Source: Lentzea alba | Lineage (GTDB): Bacteria > Actinomycetota > Actinomycetes > Mycobacteriales > Pseudonocardiaceae | Length of the DNA: 64,000 bases | Assembly (NCBI RefSeq): GCF_011067745.1 | Contig: NZ_JAAMPJ010000002.1 | Location: 1-64,000, forward strand | Reading direction: 5' to 3' | Part shown: positions 36,011 through 42,916 of the stretch, piece by piece | Position numbering within the stretch: position 1 is the first letter of the stretch | Layout: each line of letters opens with the position of its first letter | The notes under the pieces: generated by a model | Database searches by the model: none | Told to the model about the DNA's origin: nothing | The model's input: only the letters and a program-made list of their open reading frames with translations | Translations under genes and position numbers: made by a program

Positions 36011-36684
36011 CCGACGATCGTGGCACAGCTCAGACAGCGGCGAGCGAGCAGTCCGAGTCGAATGATCACGGTCCAGCTGATCAGGCTCGCGATGCTCATG
36101 GGCAACGACTGCATCAGCCTGCTCACGTCCAGGTGCGCGGTGGCCACGAGGATCGCGACGTTGCCCAGCAGCACCACGCCGACGGCCAGGAGCGCGATCG
36201 CCGCGGCGAGCTTGGCCAGCAGCTTCGTGTCGTACTTGCGGGCCAGGATCCGGCCGAGCACCAACGCCACGAGCGCGACCCCGGACGCGACACCGCTGGT
36301 CAGGTCGTTGGCCTTGGCGATGAACAGGTACCAGGACGGCGGCGGCGTGCCGAAGTCCTGCCACGGCCCGATGAGCAGCATCCGGCCGTACTCCCACGCC
36401 ATGTGCATCAACGGCAGGATGATCGCCAGCCAGATGAGCGTCCTCGTGCCGTACGCGACGGCCAGCTCGGCCTGGTACTCGTTCGCGATCTCCTTGACCG
36501 GCCCGAACTCCTCGACCGCCTTCTTCCTGGCCTCGGTTTCGGTGAGGCCCTGTTCCAGGTGCGCCTCGGTGGCGTCCTCGAGACTGTCGCGGGTCTCGGT
36601 GATGAGGTCGCGAACCTGCTTCTTCGAGCCCTGGAGCCGTGATCCGAGGTCGGTCACGTACCTGTCGATCACGTCTGTGCCCAC
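36007..36684 (-). CDS. HAAS-domain (DUF1700-type) membrane protein
   Basis: A 225-residue protein. The cytoplasmic N-terminus (VIDRYVTDLGSRLQGSKKQV onward to residue 75) with ETRDSLEDATEAHLEQGLTE and AVEEFGP matches the helical HAAS sensor domain. Four hydrophobic segments follow (about 82-100, 122-142, 155-178, 190-212). HAAS proteins are typically paired with PadR regulators, as here, where the gene overlaps padR by 16 bp. The pair probably forms a membrane-linked sensing switch. GTG start. Confidence 0.8.
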   Translation of the reverse strand: MGTDVIDRYVTDLGSRLQGSKKQVRDLITETRDSLEDATEAHLEQGLTETEARKKAVEEFGPVKEIANEYQAELAVAYGTRTLIWLAIILPLMHMAWEYGRMLLIGPWQDFGTPPPSWYLFIAKANDLTSGVASGVALVALVLGRILARKYDTKLLAKLAAAIALLAVGVVLLGNVAILVATAHLDVSRLMQSLPMSIASLISWTVIIRLGLLARRCLSCATIVG

Positions 36685-37007
36685 TTGCCACCACCTCCCA
36701 GCACCCCGTCGATGACCGTCGTGAACTCGCGCCAGGCGTTGCGCTCGGCGTGCAGCGCCTTCTGCCCGGTCGGCGTCAGCTTGTAGGTGCGGCGTTTGCG
36801 GCCGCCGACCGTGCTCCAGTCGCTGGTGACGTGCCCGGCGCGTTCCAGCCTGCGCAGCGCGGGGTAGACCGTGCCCGTCGGGAGGTCCAGCGCGCCCCCG
36901 CTGTGCTGCTGCAACGCCTCGATGATCGCGTAACCGTGCAGCTGCTTGCCGTCGAGCGTCGCCAGCAGCAACGCGTCGAGGTGTCCGCGCAGGGCGTCGG
37001 GCTTCAT
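36669..37007 (-). CDS. PadR-family transcriptional regulator
   Basis: A 112-residue winged-helix regulator. The N-terminal helix LRGHLDALLLATLDGKQLHG, recognition region LPTGTVYPALRRLERAGHV and wing GGRKRRTYKLTPTG are diagnostic for PadR. ATG at 37007 is preferred: the longer in-frame extension would cross a 15-bp palindrome that resembles its own operator. There is no Shine-Dalgarno sequence; a TAGAGT box about 9 nt upstream suggests a leaderless transcript. It is divergent from cydABDC, whose start region has two more copies of the palindrome. Confidence 0.88.
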   Translation of the reverse strand: MKPDALRGHLDALLLATLDGKQLHGYAIIEALQQHSGGALDLPTGTVYPALRRLERAGHVTSDWSTVGGRKRRTYKLTPTGQKALHAERNAWREFTTVIDGVLGGGGKWAQT

Positions 37008-37008
37008 G

Positions 37009-37023
37009 AGTAGCGACTCTACT
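37009..37023. promoter_or_regulatory. PadR operator candidate 1 (padR side)
   Basis: AGTAGCGACTCTACT: perfect 5-bp arms (AGTAG/CTACT) around a 5-bp centre, beginning two bases from the padR ATG. It overlaps the presumed -10 region, so binding would repress padR. Confidence 0.6.
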
Positions 37024-37186
37024 GATGCGAGGCCTCGGGCGACCCCTGAGATCTCCCTGATTTCCGGCCTTTCCGCTGGTGCGCGAGGTACCGAAGCTGT
37101 TGCCATGAAGACTGCCCGACGGGGCTTCGAGCTCCCGTCAGGGACGTCCCTGAGATCCCCCTGAGATCGCGGCGCGAGCGTTCATA

Positions 37187-37216
37187 AGTAGCGGACCTAC
37201 ATATAGCGTCCCTACT
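37187..37216. promoter_or_regulatory. Two tandem PadR operator candidates and -10 region of cydA
   Basis: Two directly adjacent copies of the 15-bp motif: AGTAGCGGACCTACA (37187-37201) and TATAGCGTCCCTACT (37202-37216). The second ends one base before the cydA ATG and includes a TATAG -10-like box. As in padR, the start codon is preceded by CTACTC and no ribosome site, suggesting leaderless, operator-controlled expression of both divergent units. Confidence 0.6.
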
Positions 37217-37217
37217 C

Positions 37218-38378
37218 ATGAGCGCAGTAGACCTCGCCAGACTCCAGTTCGCGTTGACGACGTCGTTCCACTTCCTGTTCGTGCTGCTCACGCTGGGCCT
37301 GATCACCCTGCTCGTGATCATGCAGACGCGGTTCACGATCACCGGCGCGCCCGTGCACGAGCGGATGACGCGGTTCTGGGGCCGGATCTACGTGATCAAC
37401 TACGCGCTCGGGATCGTCACCGGCATCGTGATGGAGTTCCAGTTCGGGCTGAACTGGTCGGGGCTCGCGACCTACGCCGGCGACGTGTTCGGGGCACCGC
37501 TCGCGCTGGAGACGCTGATCGCGTTCTTCCTGGAGTCGACGTTCCTGGGGCTGTGGATCTTCGGCTGGGGCAAGCTCAACCGCTGGGTCCACCTGGCGCT
37601 GCTGTACCTGACCGCGCTCACCGCGTACGCGTCGGCGTTCTGGATCATGGCGGCGAACGGGTTCCTGCAGCACCCCGTGGGCTACCGGGTCGAGGGGAAC
37701 GTCCTGCGGCTCGACGACTTCAGCGCGTTGCTGAGCAATCCGACGTTCAACTCCGCCCTGATGCACGTGATCTTCGCGTCGATCACGGTCGGCGGCGTGT
37801 TCCTGACCGGGGTGTCGGCGTACCACTTCATCAAGCGGACTCCCGAGGTCGACTTCTTCCGGCGGTCGCTGCGGATGGGCGTGATCACGACCGCGCTCGC
37901 CACGCCGTCGCTGATCGGGGCGGGGTTCGCGCAGTTCCCGATCATCGCGGAGTTCCAGCCGGGCAAGACCGAGGCGACGCCTTGGGTCGGGGCACCGCTC
38001 GGGTTCATGATCCTGATCGGGATGACGCTCACGATGGTCAGCTGGGTCACGCTGCCGTTGCTGATCAAGGACGCGGTGATCCGGCTGCGATTCCCGTTGT
38101 ACCTCATGGTGATCGGCATTCCGCTGCCGTTCATGGCGGCCATCTTCGGGTGGATGTTCCGCGAGATCGGGCGCCAGCCGTGGCTGATCTACGGGCTGCT
38201 CAAGACCGAAGACGCGGTGTCCCATGTGGAACCTCAGCAGATCCTGTTGTCGCTCATCGTCTTCACGTCCCTGTTCGTGTTGCTGGCCTGCGTCGACTGG
38301 GCGTTGATCGCACGTGCGGTCCGTCGTGGTCCTGACGTCGCGCCCGCTCCTGTCTCGCCGTTGGTGGTGTCGCTCTGA
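37218..38378 (+). CDS. cydA: Cytochrome bd-type oxidase subunit I, Q-loop-deleted form
   Basis: A 386-residue CydA homologue with about nine membrane helices. The haem ligands are in place: His18 (b595), His183 and Met264 (b558), as are Glu99 and Glu107 of the proton path and GRQPW at 318-322. The His183-Met264 spacing is only 81 residues; in E. coli CydA the same pair is 207 apart, the difference being the quinol-binding Q-loop. A QPGK stub (247-250) is all that remains. Quinol oxidation by the usual site is therefore doubtful. ATG at 37218 directly follows an operator palindrome. First gene of cydABDC. Confidence 0.88.
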   Translation: MSAVDLARLQFALTTSFHFLFVLLTLGLITLLVIMQTRFTITGAPVHERMTRFWGRIYVINYALGIVTGIVMEFQFGLNWSGLATYAGDVFGAPLALETLIAFFLESTFLGLWIFGWGKLNRWVHLALLYLTALTAYASAFWIMAANGFLQHPVGYRVEGNVLRLDDFSALLSNPTFNSALMHVIFASITVGGVFLTGVSAYHFIKRTPEVDFFRRSLRMGVITTALATPSLIGAGFAQFPIIAEFQPGKTEATPWVGAPLGFMILIGMTLTMVSWVTLPLLIKDAVIRLRFPLYLMVIGIPLPFMAAIFGWMFREIGRQPWLIYGLLKTEDAVSHVEPQQILLSLIVFTSLFVLLACVDWALIARAVRRGPDVAPAPVSPLVVSL

Positions 38379-39001
38379 TGGAAACCCTCTGGCTCGTCGT
38401 GCTCGGCACGCTGACCGTCGGCTACTTCGCGTTGGCCGGTTTCGACTACGGCACCGGGTTGCTGCTGCCGTTCCGTCGCCGCGAAGAAGCACTGCAACGG
38501 ATGACGCCGTTCTTCCTGGGCAACGAGGTGTGGCTGGTCGCCGCGATCGGGGTGCTGTTCGCGGCGTTCCCGCGGCTCGAAGGCGAACTCCTGTCCGGCG
38601 CACACAGCACGTTCACGCTGGTGCTGGCGGGGTTGGTGCTGTTCATGGCCGCGGTGCAGCTGCGGTTGTGGTGGTGGCTGGTGTTCACCGGTGCACTGAT
38701 GGTTTCCGTTGGCTGGGGGCTGTTCCTGGCGCATCTGATGGAAGCGCCCTGGCCGTTGGCGCTCGTCATGCCAGTGCTGTTCGCGCTGCACGGTTGGGTG
38801 TTCCAAACCAGGAACTGGAAGTTGTTCCCGGTCACCGCGCTGCTCTGCGCGTTGCCGATCCCGCTCGCGTTCAGCTCGATCGACACGACCGGACTGATGG
38901 CGCACGTCGACACGCTCGGCCTGCTCGCGTGGGTCGCGATCCCGATCATCCCGCTGGTGGTGTTGCTGCAATGGTCGACCGTCGCCATCTCCTCGCGCTG
39001 A
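38378..39001 (+). CDS. cydB: Cytochrome bd-type oxidase subunit II, half-length
   Basis: A 207-residue CydB homologue; the usual length is 330-380. The opening is normal (LAGFDYGTGLLLPFRRREEA) and FFLGNEVWLVAAIGVLFAAFPR retains the GNEVW motif, but several membrane segments and the connecting loops are missing, leaving about six hydrophobic stretches. ATG shares one base with the cydA stop (TGATG). The C-terminus overlaps the cydD start by 31 bp. No frameshift or internal stop is seen, so the protein appears to be compact rather than broken. Confidence 0.8.
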   Translation: METLWLVVLGTLTVGYFALAGFDYGTGLLLPFRRREEALQRMTPFFLGNEVWLVAAIGVLFAAFPRLEGELLSGAHSTFTLVLAGLVLFMAAVQLRLWWWLVFTGALMVSVGWGLFLAHLMEAPWPLALVMPVLFALHGWVFQTRNWKLFPVTALLCALPIPLAFSSIDTTGLMAHVDTLGLLAWVAIPIIPLVVLLQWSTVAISSR

Positions 39002-40320
39002 TCCCGATCCCGTTCCTGGTGCTGGCCCAGGCCGAACTCCTGGCGTCGGTGATCAGCGGCGGTGCCGGACTTCTGTTGCTGTGCCTGGTCATCGGTGCAC
39101 GGGTGCTCGTGTGGTGGGTCCACCGCGAGTGGGCGCACCGGGCCGCCGAACGCACCCGTACGCGACTGCGACAAGCGTTCCTGCGCGAGCCGGGCACCAA
39201 AGCCGGCGAGGTCGCCACGCTGGTGACGCGCGGCGTGCACGACGTGACGCCGTACGTCGTCGGGTACCTGCCACAGCAGATCCTGGCGATCGCGGTACCA
39301 CTGGCGGTCGTCACGAGGCTGGCCTTCGCGGACCTGACCGCCGCCCTGACGATCCTGCTCACGCTGCCGTTGATCCCGATCTTCGGTGCACTGGTGGGCG
39401 CGCACACGCGTGAGCGAACCGCCCGCCAGTGGACCGCGTTGGCCACGCTCGGCGGGCACTTCCTCGACGTGGTCAAAGGCATCGGCACGCTGAAGGCGTT
39501 CGGCCGGGCCGAGGCGCAGTCCAGGACCGTCCGGCAACTGGCCGCGCAACACATGACCGAGACCATGTCCGCACTCAAAGTCGCGTTCCTGTCGGCGTTC
39601 GTGCTGGAACTGGTCGCGACGATGTCGGTGGCGATGGTCGCGGTGCCGGTCGGGCTCAGGCTGCTCGACGGCGGCGTGCCGCTGCACACCGCGCTCCTCG
39701 TGCTTTTCCTCGCCCCGGAAGCGTTTCTGCCGCTCAGGGCCGCCGGGGCGCAGTACCACGCGAGCGCACAGGGCCGCGAAGTGCTCACCAAACTGCCCGC
39801 GACGACCGATCACACCGGCCAGACCCCGCCGGATCTCGCCCAGGCCGAGATCGTGTTCGACAACGTGAGCGTCCGCAGCCTCAAGAACTTCTCGCTCACC
39901 ATCAAGCCCGGCGAGCGGATCGCGCTGGTCGGCCCGAGCGGCGCGGGCAAGAGCACGATTCTCGGGCTGTTGCTGGGTTTCGTGCGTCCTGATGACGGCC
40001 GCGTCCTCGTCGGTGGCGTCGACCTGCAGAAGATCGACAGGACCAAGTGGCTGGAAGCGCTGTCGTGGGTACCGCAACGGCCCACGCTCGTCCCCGCGAA
40101 CCTCTCGTCCGGCGAGCAACAACGCGTCGCACTGGCCAAGGCGCTGGACCGTCAGCACGCCGGGTTGTTCCTGCTCGACGAACCGACCGCGCACCTCGAC
40201 GCGGAGACCGAATCCCTGGTGCTGCAAGCAACCCGGGAGTTCACGAAAGGCCGCACGGCCGTGATCGTGGCGCACCGGCCAACGCTGCTCAACGAAGTCA
40301 ACAGGGTGGTGACGGTGTGA
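38971..40320 (+). CDS. cydD: Cysteine/glutathione-type ABC exporter subunit CydD, helical subdomain missing
   Basis: A 449-residue CydD-like membrane-ATPase fusion (usual length about 540-580). The membrane part keeps TLPLIPIFGALVG, GGHFLDVVKGIGTLKAFGRA and VLELVATMSVAMVAV. In the ATPase domain Walker A GPSGAGKST (321-329), Q-loop Gln369, Walker B LLDEP (401-405) and His435 are present, but the signature LSSGEQQR starts at 378, only nine residues after the Q-loop; normally about 50 residues of helical subdomain lie between. ATG at 38971 lies inside cydB. Needed in other bacteria for cytochrome bd assembly. Confidence 0.82.
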   Translation: MVDRRHLLALIPIPFLVLAQAELLASVISGGAGLLLLCLVIGARVLVWWVHREWAHRAAERTRTRLRQAFLREPGTKAGEVATLVTRGVHDVTPYVVGYLPQQILAIAVPLAVVTRLAFADLTAALTILLTLPLIPIFGALVGAHTRERTARQWTALATLGGHFLDVVKGIGTLKAFGRAEAQSRTVRQLAAQHMTETMSALKVAFLSAFVLELVATMSVAMVAVPVGLRLLDGGVPLHTALLVLFLAPEAFLPLRAAGAQYHASAQGREVLTKLPATTDHTGQTPPDLAQAEIVFDNVSVRSLKNFSLTIKPGERIALVGPSGAGKSTILGLLLGFVRPDDGRVLVGGVDLQKIDRTKWLEALSWVPQRPTLVPANLSSGEQQRVALAKALDRQHAGLFLLDEPTAHLDAETESLVLQATREFTKGRTAVIVAHRPTLLNEVNRVVTV

Positions 40321-41618
40321 AGCTCGCGATCTTCGTCGGCACGCTCGCCGAACTGGCGGGTGTCGGCCTCACCGCGACGGCGACCTGGCTGATCATGCGC
40401 GCCGCCGAGCACCCGCCGATGCAGGCGCTGACCGTGGCGATCGTCGCGGTCCGCACGCTCGCGCTCGCCAAGGGCGCCCTGCGCTACCTCGAACGCCTGA
40501 CCAGCCACAAGGCCGTGCTCAGCGAAGCCGTCGAACTGCGCGGCCGGGTCTACGACGACCTCGTGCACCGCCGGCACGTCCCGTCCGGCACGGCGCTCAC
40601 CCGCATCGTCACGAACGTCGACCAGCACCTCGACACGCAGCTGCGCACCACGCTGCCGTGGATCACCGCGGCACTGGTGAGCGCCACGGTCATCGCCGCA
40701 TCGGGCTTCTCGCTGCCGCTGATCGCGGGCCTGCTGATCAACCTGGCGGTGCTGCCCTGGCTCGCGATCCGCAACCCGCAAAACCTCACCCCGTTGCGTG
40801 CCAGGCTGACCGAACAAACCACCGAACTGGTCCACAGCAAAGAAGAACTGATCGCCTACGGCCTGTTCGACGAAAAACTCCACACAGCCACCAAAACCGC
40901 GAAAGAGCTGTCCCGCCAGGAACGCACCCGAGACCTGACTCCGCTGGCGATCGCCGTCCAGTTCGGCGCCGCACTGCTCATGCTCGCCCAGCACGAACCG
41001 GCCTGGCTCATCATGGCGGCCATCGCGACGTTCGAGATCACCGTCCCGCTGGCCGCGCTGTCGAAGCCGAACCCGGAACCGACCGACGAACCCGAACCGC
41101 CCCACCACCCGGAAACCCCGCAGCTGCAAGGCAAGACCGCGATCGTCGGCCCGAGTGGCGCGGGAAAGACCACGCTGCTCAACGCCATCGCGCGCCAGCT
41201 GGAACCGAGCAAAGGCGCACTGGCCGACGCACACGTCTTCCACACCACGGTCCGCACGAACGTCCTGCTCGCCAAACCCGATGCCACGCAGGAAGAACTG
41301 GACCGAGCGGCCGCGACGACCGAGCTCGACCTCGACTGGGACCAGGTCGTCGGCGAACGCGGCGAGGAGATCTCCGGCGGCCAGCGTCAGCGCCTGATCC
41401 TCACCAGGTCAGTGCTGGCGAACCCGGAGGTCCTGCTCATGGACGAGCCGACGGAAGGCCTCGACCCCGAACAGGCCGACCGCGTGCTCGGCAAGATCCT
41501 CGACAACTGCCAGGGCACCGCACTGGTCGTGACCCACCGCGAGGAGCAGCTACGACTCTTCGACCACGTGCGTCATCGGGGGCCGATCAGCCACGAGCAC
41601 GTCGGTCGAGTCGGGTAG
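40317..41618 (+). CDS. cydC: ABC exporter subunit CydC, Q-loop segment missing
   Basis: A 433-residue partner of CydD, also short. The membrane domain keeps the CydC start AELAGVGLTATATWLIMRAA and ALRYLERLTSHKAVL. A Pro-rich linker (251-268) leads into an ATPase domain with Walker A GPSGAGKTT (278-286), signature ISGGQRQR (352-359), Walker B LLMDEP (373-378) and His407, but the N-terminal beta-strands and the roughly 25 residues that carry the Q-loop Gln are absent: Walker A is followed almost directly by ADAHVFHTTVRTNVLLA. GTG at 40317 overlaps the cydD stop. The last 69 bp overlap gpgS antisense. Confidence 0.82.
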   Translation: MKLAIFVGTLAELAGVGLTATATWLIMRAAEHPPMQALTVAIVAVRTLALAKGALRYLERLTSHKAVLSEAVELRGRVYDDLVHRRHVPSGTALTRIVTNVDQHLDTQLRTTLPWITAALVSATVIAASGFSLPLIAGLLINLAVLPWLAIRNPQNLTPLRARLTEQTTELVHSKEELIAYGLFDEKLHTATKTAKELSRQERTRDLTPLAIAVQFGAALLMLAQHEPAWLIMAAIATFEITVPLAALSKPNPEPTDEPEPPHHPETPQLQGKTAIVGPSGAGKTTLLNAIARQLEPSKGALADAHVFHTTVRTNVLLAKPDATQEELDRAAATTELDLDWDQVVGERGEEISGGQRQRLILTRSVLANPEVLLMDEPTEGLDPEQADRVLGKILDNCQGTALVVTHREEQLRLFDHVRHRGPISHEHVGRVG

Positions 41619-42461
41619 CCACTCCCCGCCGACCTGCACGAACTGCGTCAGCGGCCCGGCTTCCGCACGAACCCCGCACCGAGCCAATGCCGTTCCCATG
41701 ATCTGCGAGGACATCACCCCGAGCTGCAGCAGCGACCGGTTCCGATGCTTGCGCACACCCAAGTTGACCTGTGCCAACGCCGACAGCCCGTAGATCCGGT
41801 GCACGTCGAGCAGCAGGCCGATCTCCACCCCGTACCCGGCCGCGAACGGCACGGACTCCAAAAAGGACCGCGTGGCCGCGTACTCGCCGCCGAGCGGTTG
41901 CACCACACCGGAAAGCTCCGGCCGCAACGTGTTCAGCAACGGCCGCGCCACCAGCTCGGTGACCCGGCCACCGCCGGAGCTCTCCAACCGCAACGGCCGC
42001 CGGTAGAACCCCTTCACCAGGTGCACGTCGGCGTCCAGCAACAACGGCCCCAGCAACGCCGTCACGAAGGCCGTCTCCGGTTCCACCAGATCGGAGTCCA
42101 GGAACACGATCAGGTCCCCGGAGGTCGCGGCCAGCGACCGCCACAACACCTCACCCTTGCCGGGCAACGGTTCCAGCCACGGCACCACGTCGGAACGCAA
42201 CACGACCCGCGCTCCGGCTGCTTCGGCAACGGCAACGGTCCGGTCGGTCGACCCGGAGTCCATCACCACCAGCTCGTCGACGAGGGTCCCGAGCAACGGC
42301 CGGACCACGGCGACGACGTCACCGACGGTGTCTTCCTCGTTCAACGCGGGCAGGACGACGGACACGGTCCGGCCGCGCTTCAGGGCCACCAGTTCGTCGA
42401 CGGTCCAGGACGGCTGCTGCCAGGTGTGCGTGGCGAACCAGGCTTCGACGGAGGGCAGCAT
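41550..42461 (-). CDS. gpgS: Glucosyl-3-phosphoglycerate synthase GpgS
   Basis: A 303-residue GT81 (GT-A) glycosyltransferase. VVLPALNEEDTVGDVV at the start, the DxD-type FLDSDLVEPE, and VHLVKGFYRRPL and GVRKHRNRSLLQLG are characteristic of actinobacterial GpgS, which makes glucosyl-3-phosphoglycerate, the first step of methylglucose lipopolysaccharide synthesis. The start codon shares a base with the stop of the preceding small gene. Same place as Rv1208 of M. tuberculosis. Confidence 0.9.
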   Translation of the reverse strand: MLPSVEAWFATHTWQQPSWTVDELVALKRGRTVSVVLPALNEEDTVGDVVAVVRPLLGTLVDELVVMDSGSTDRTVAVAEAAGARVVLRSDVVPWLEPLPGKGEVLWRSLAATSGDLIVFLDSDLVEPETAFVTALLGPLLLDADVHLVKGFYRRPLRLESSGGGRVTELVARPLLNTLRPELSGVVQPLGGEYAATRSFLESVPFAAGYGVEIGLLLDVHRIYGLSALAQVNLGVRKHRNRSLLQLGVMSSQIMGTALARCGVRAEAGPLTQFVQVGGEWLPDSTDVLVADRPPMTHVVEES

Positions 42462-42799
42462 CAGGCGAGCGCCCGCACCGCTCGGGCCGGCGGACGGGTT
42501 CCCGTCACGCTCGCGACCATCTCCACGACCTTCCTCGCCTGCCGCACGTCGGATGCACGAACGGCGCGTGCTCCGGACATCGCAGCCACTGTGGCAGCCG
42601 CGAGAGTGAAATCCTCATCCCCTGGCGGGATCGTCACCACATCCAACGTTTCGGACAGCTTCGGCAATTCCAGATCGCCGTTGAACTCGACGACATCGGC
42701 GCCGTCGGCAATCGCTTGATTCACGGAATCCGCGCTGGTCAGATGCGCCACGACGAGCACGCGGTCGTTCGGCAGCTCACTGACGCGGAATCGGTTCAC
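42461..42799 (-). CDS. Short dihydropteroate-synthase-like protein (FolP2 remnant)
   Basis: A 112-residue protein in the position where mycobacteria carry folP2 (Rv1207) next to gpgS. QAIADGADVVEFNGD resembles an inner strand of the DHPS barrel, and the end RAVRASDVRQARKVVEMVAS, then GTRPPARAVRALA, resembles the C-terminal helix of FolP2 proteins. A full DHPS needs about 270-300 residues, so the pterin and PABA sites are largely absent. It is open and uninterrupted, GTG start, overlapping gpgS by one base. It may be a reduced structural descendant. Confidence 0.55.
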   Translation of the reverse strand: MNRFRVSELPNDRVLVVAHLTSADSVNQAIADGADVVEFNGDLELPKLSETLDVVTIPPGDEDFTLAAATVAAMSGARAVRASDVRQARKVVEMVASVTGTRPPARAVRALA

Positions 42800-42836
42800 G
42801 CCACTCAGCGTAAACAGTGAGCTGGCTCACAGCTTC

Positions 42837-42856
42837 TTGCTACCCACGAGTAGCAA
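42837..42856. promoter_or_regulatory. 20-bp palindrome upstream of the secreted hydrolase gene
   Basis: TTGCTACCCACGAGTAGCAA: perfect 7-bp arms around a 6-bp centre, about 60 bp before the start at 42917 and 38 bp from the divergent small gene's start. It is a good operator candidate for either gene. The GTAG/CTAC cores recall the PadR sites at 37009-37216 but the spacing differs. Confidence 0.45.
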
Positions 42857-42916
42857 TCTGCTTTACTCCCCAGTAACAACCCTGTGTGATCTACGTCATG
42901 GTCAAGGAGGACCAGC

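Noticed and set aside
37218..41618. Idea that cydABDC is a pseudogene cluster
   Set aside because: All four frames are open, overlap neatly, and keep haem ligands, Walker, signature and H-loop motifs, so in-frame reduction of a working system is more likely than random decay. Sequencing error cannot be excluded entirely.
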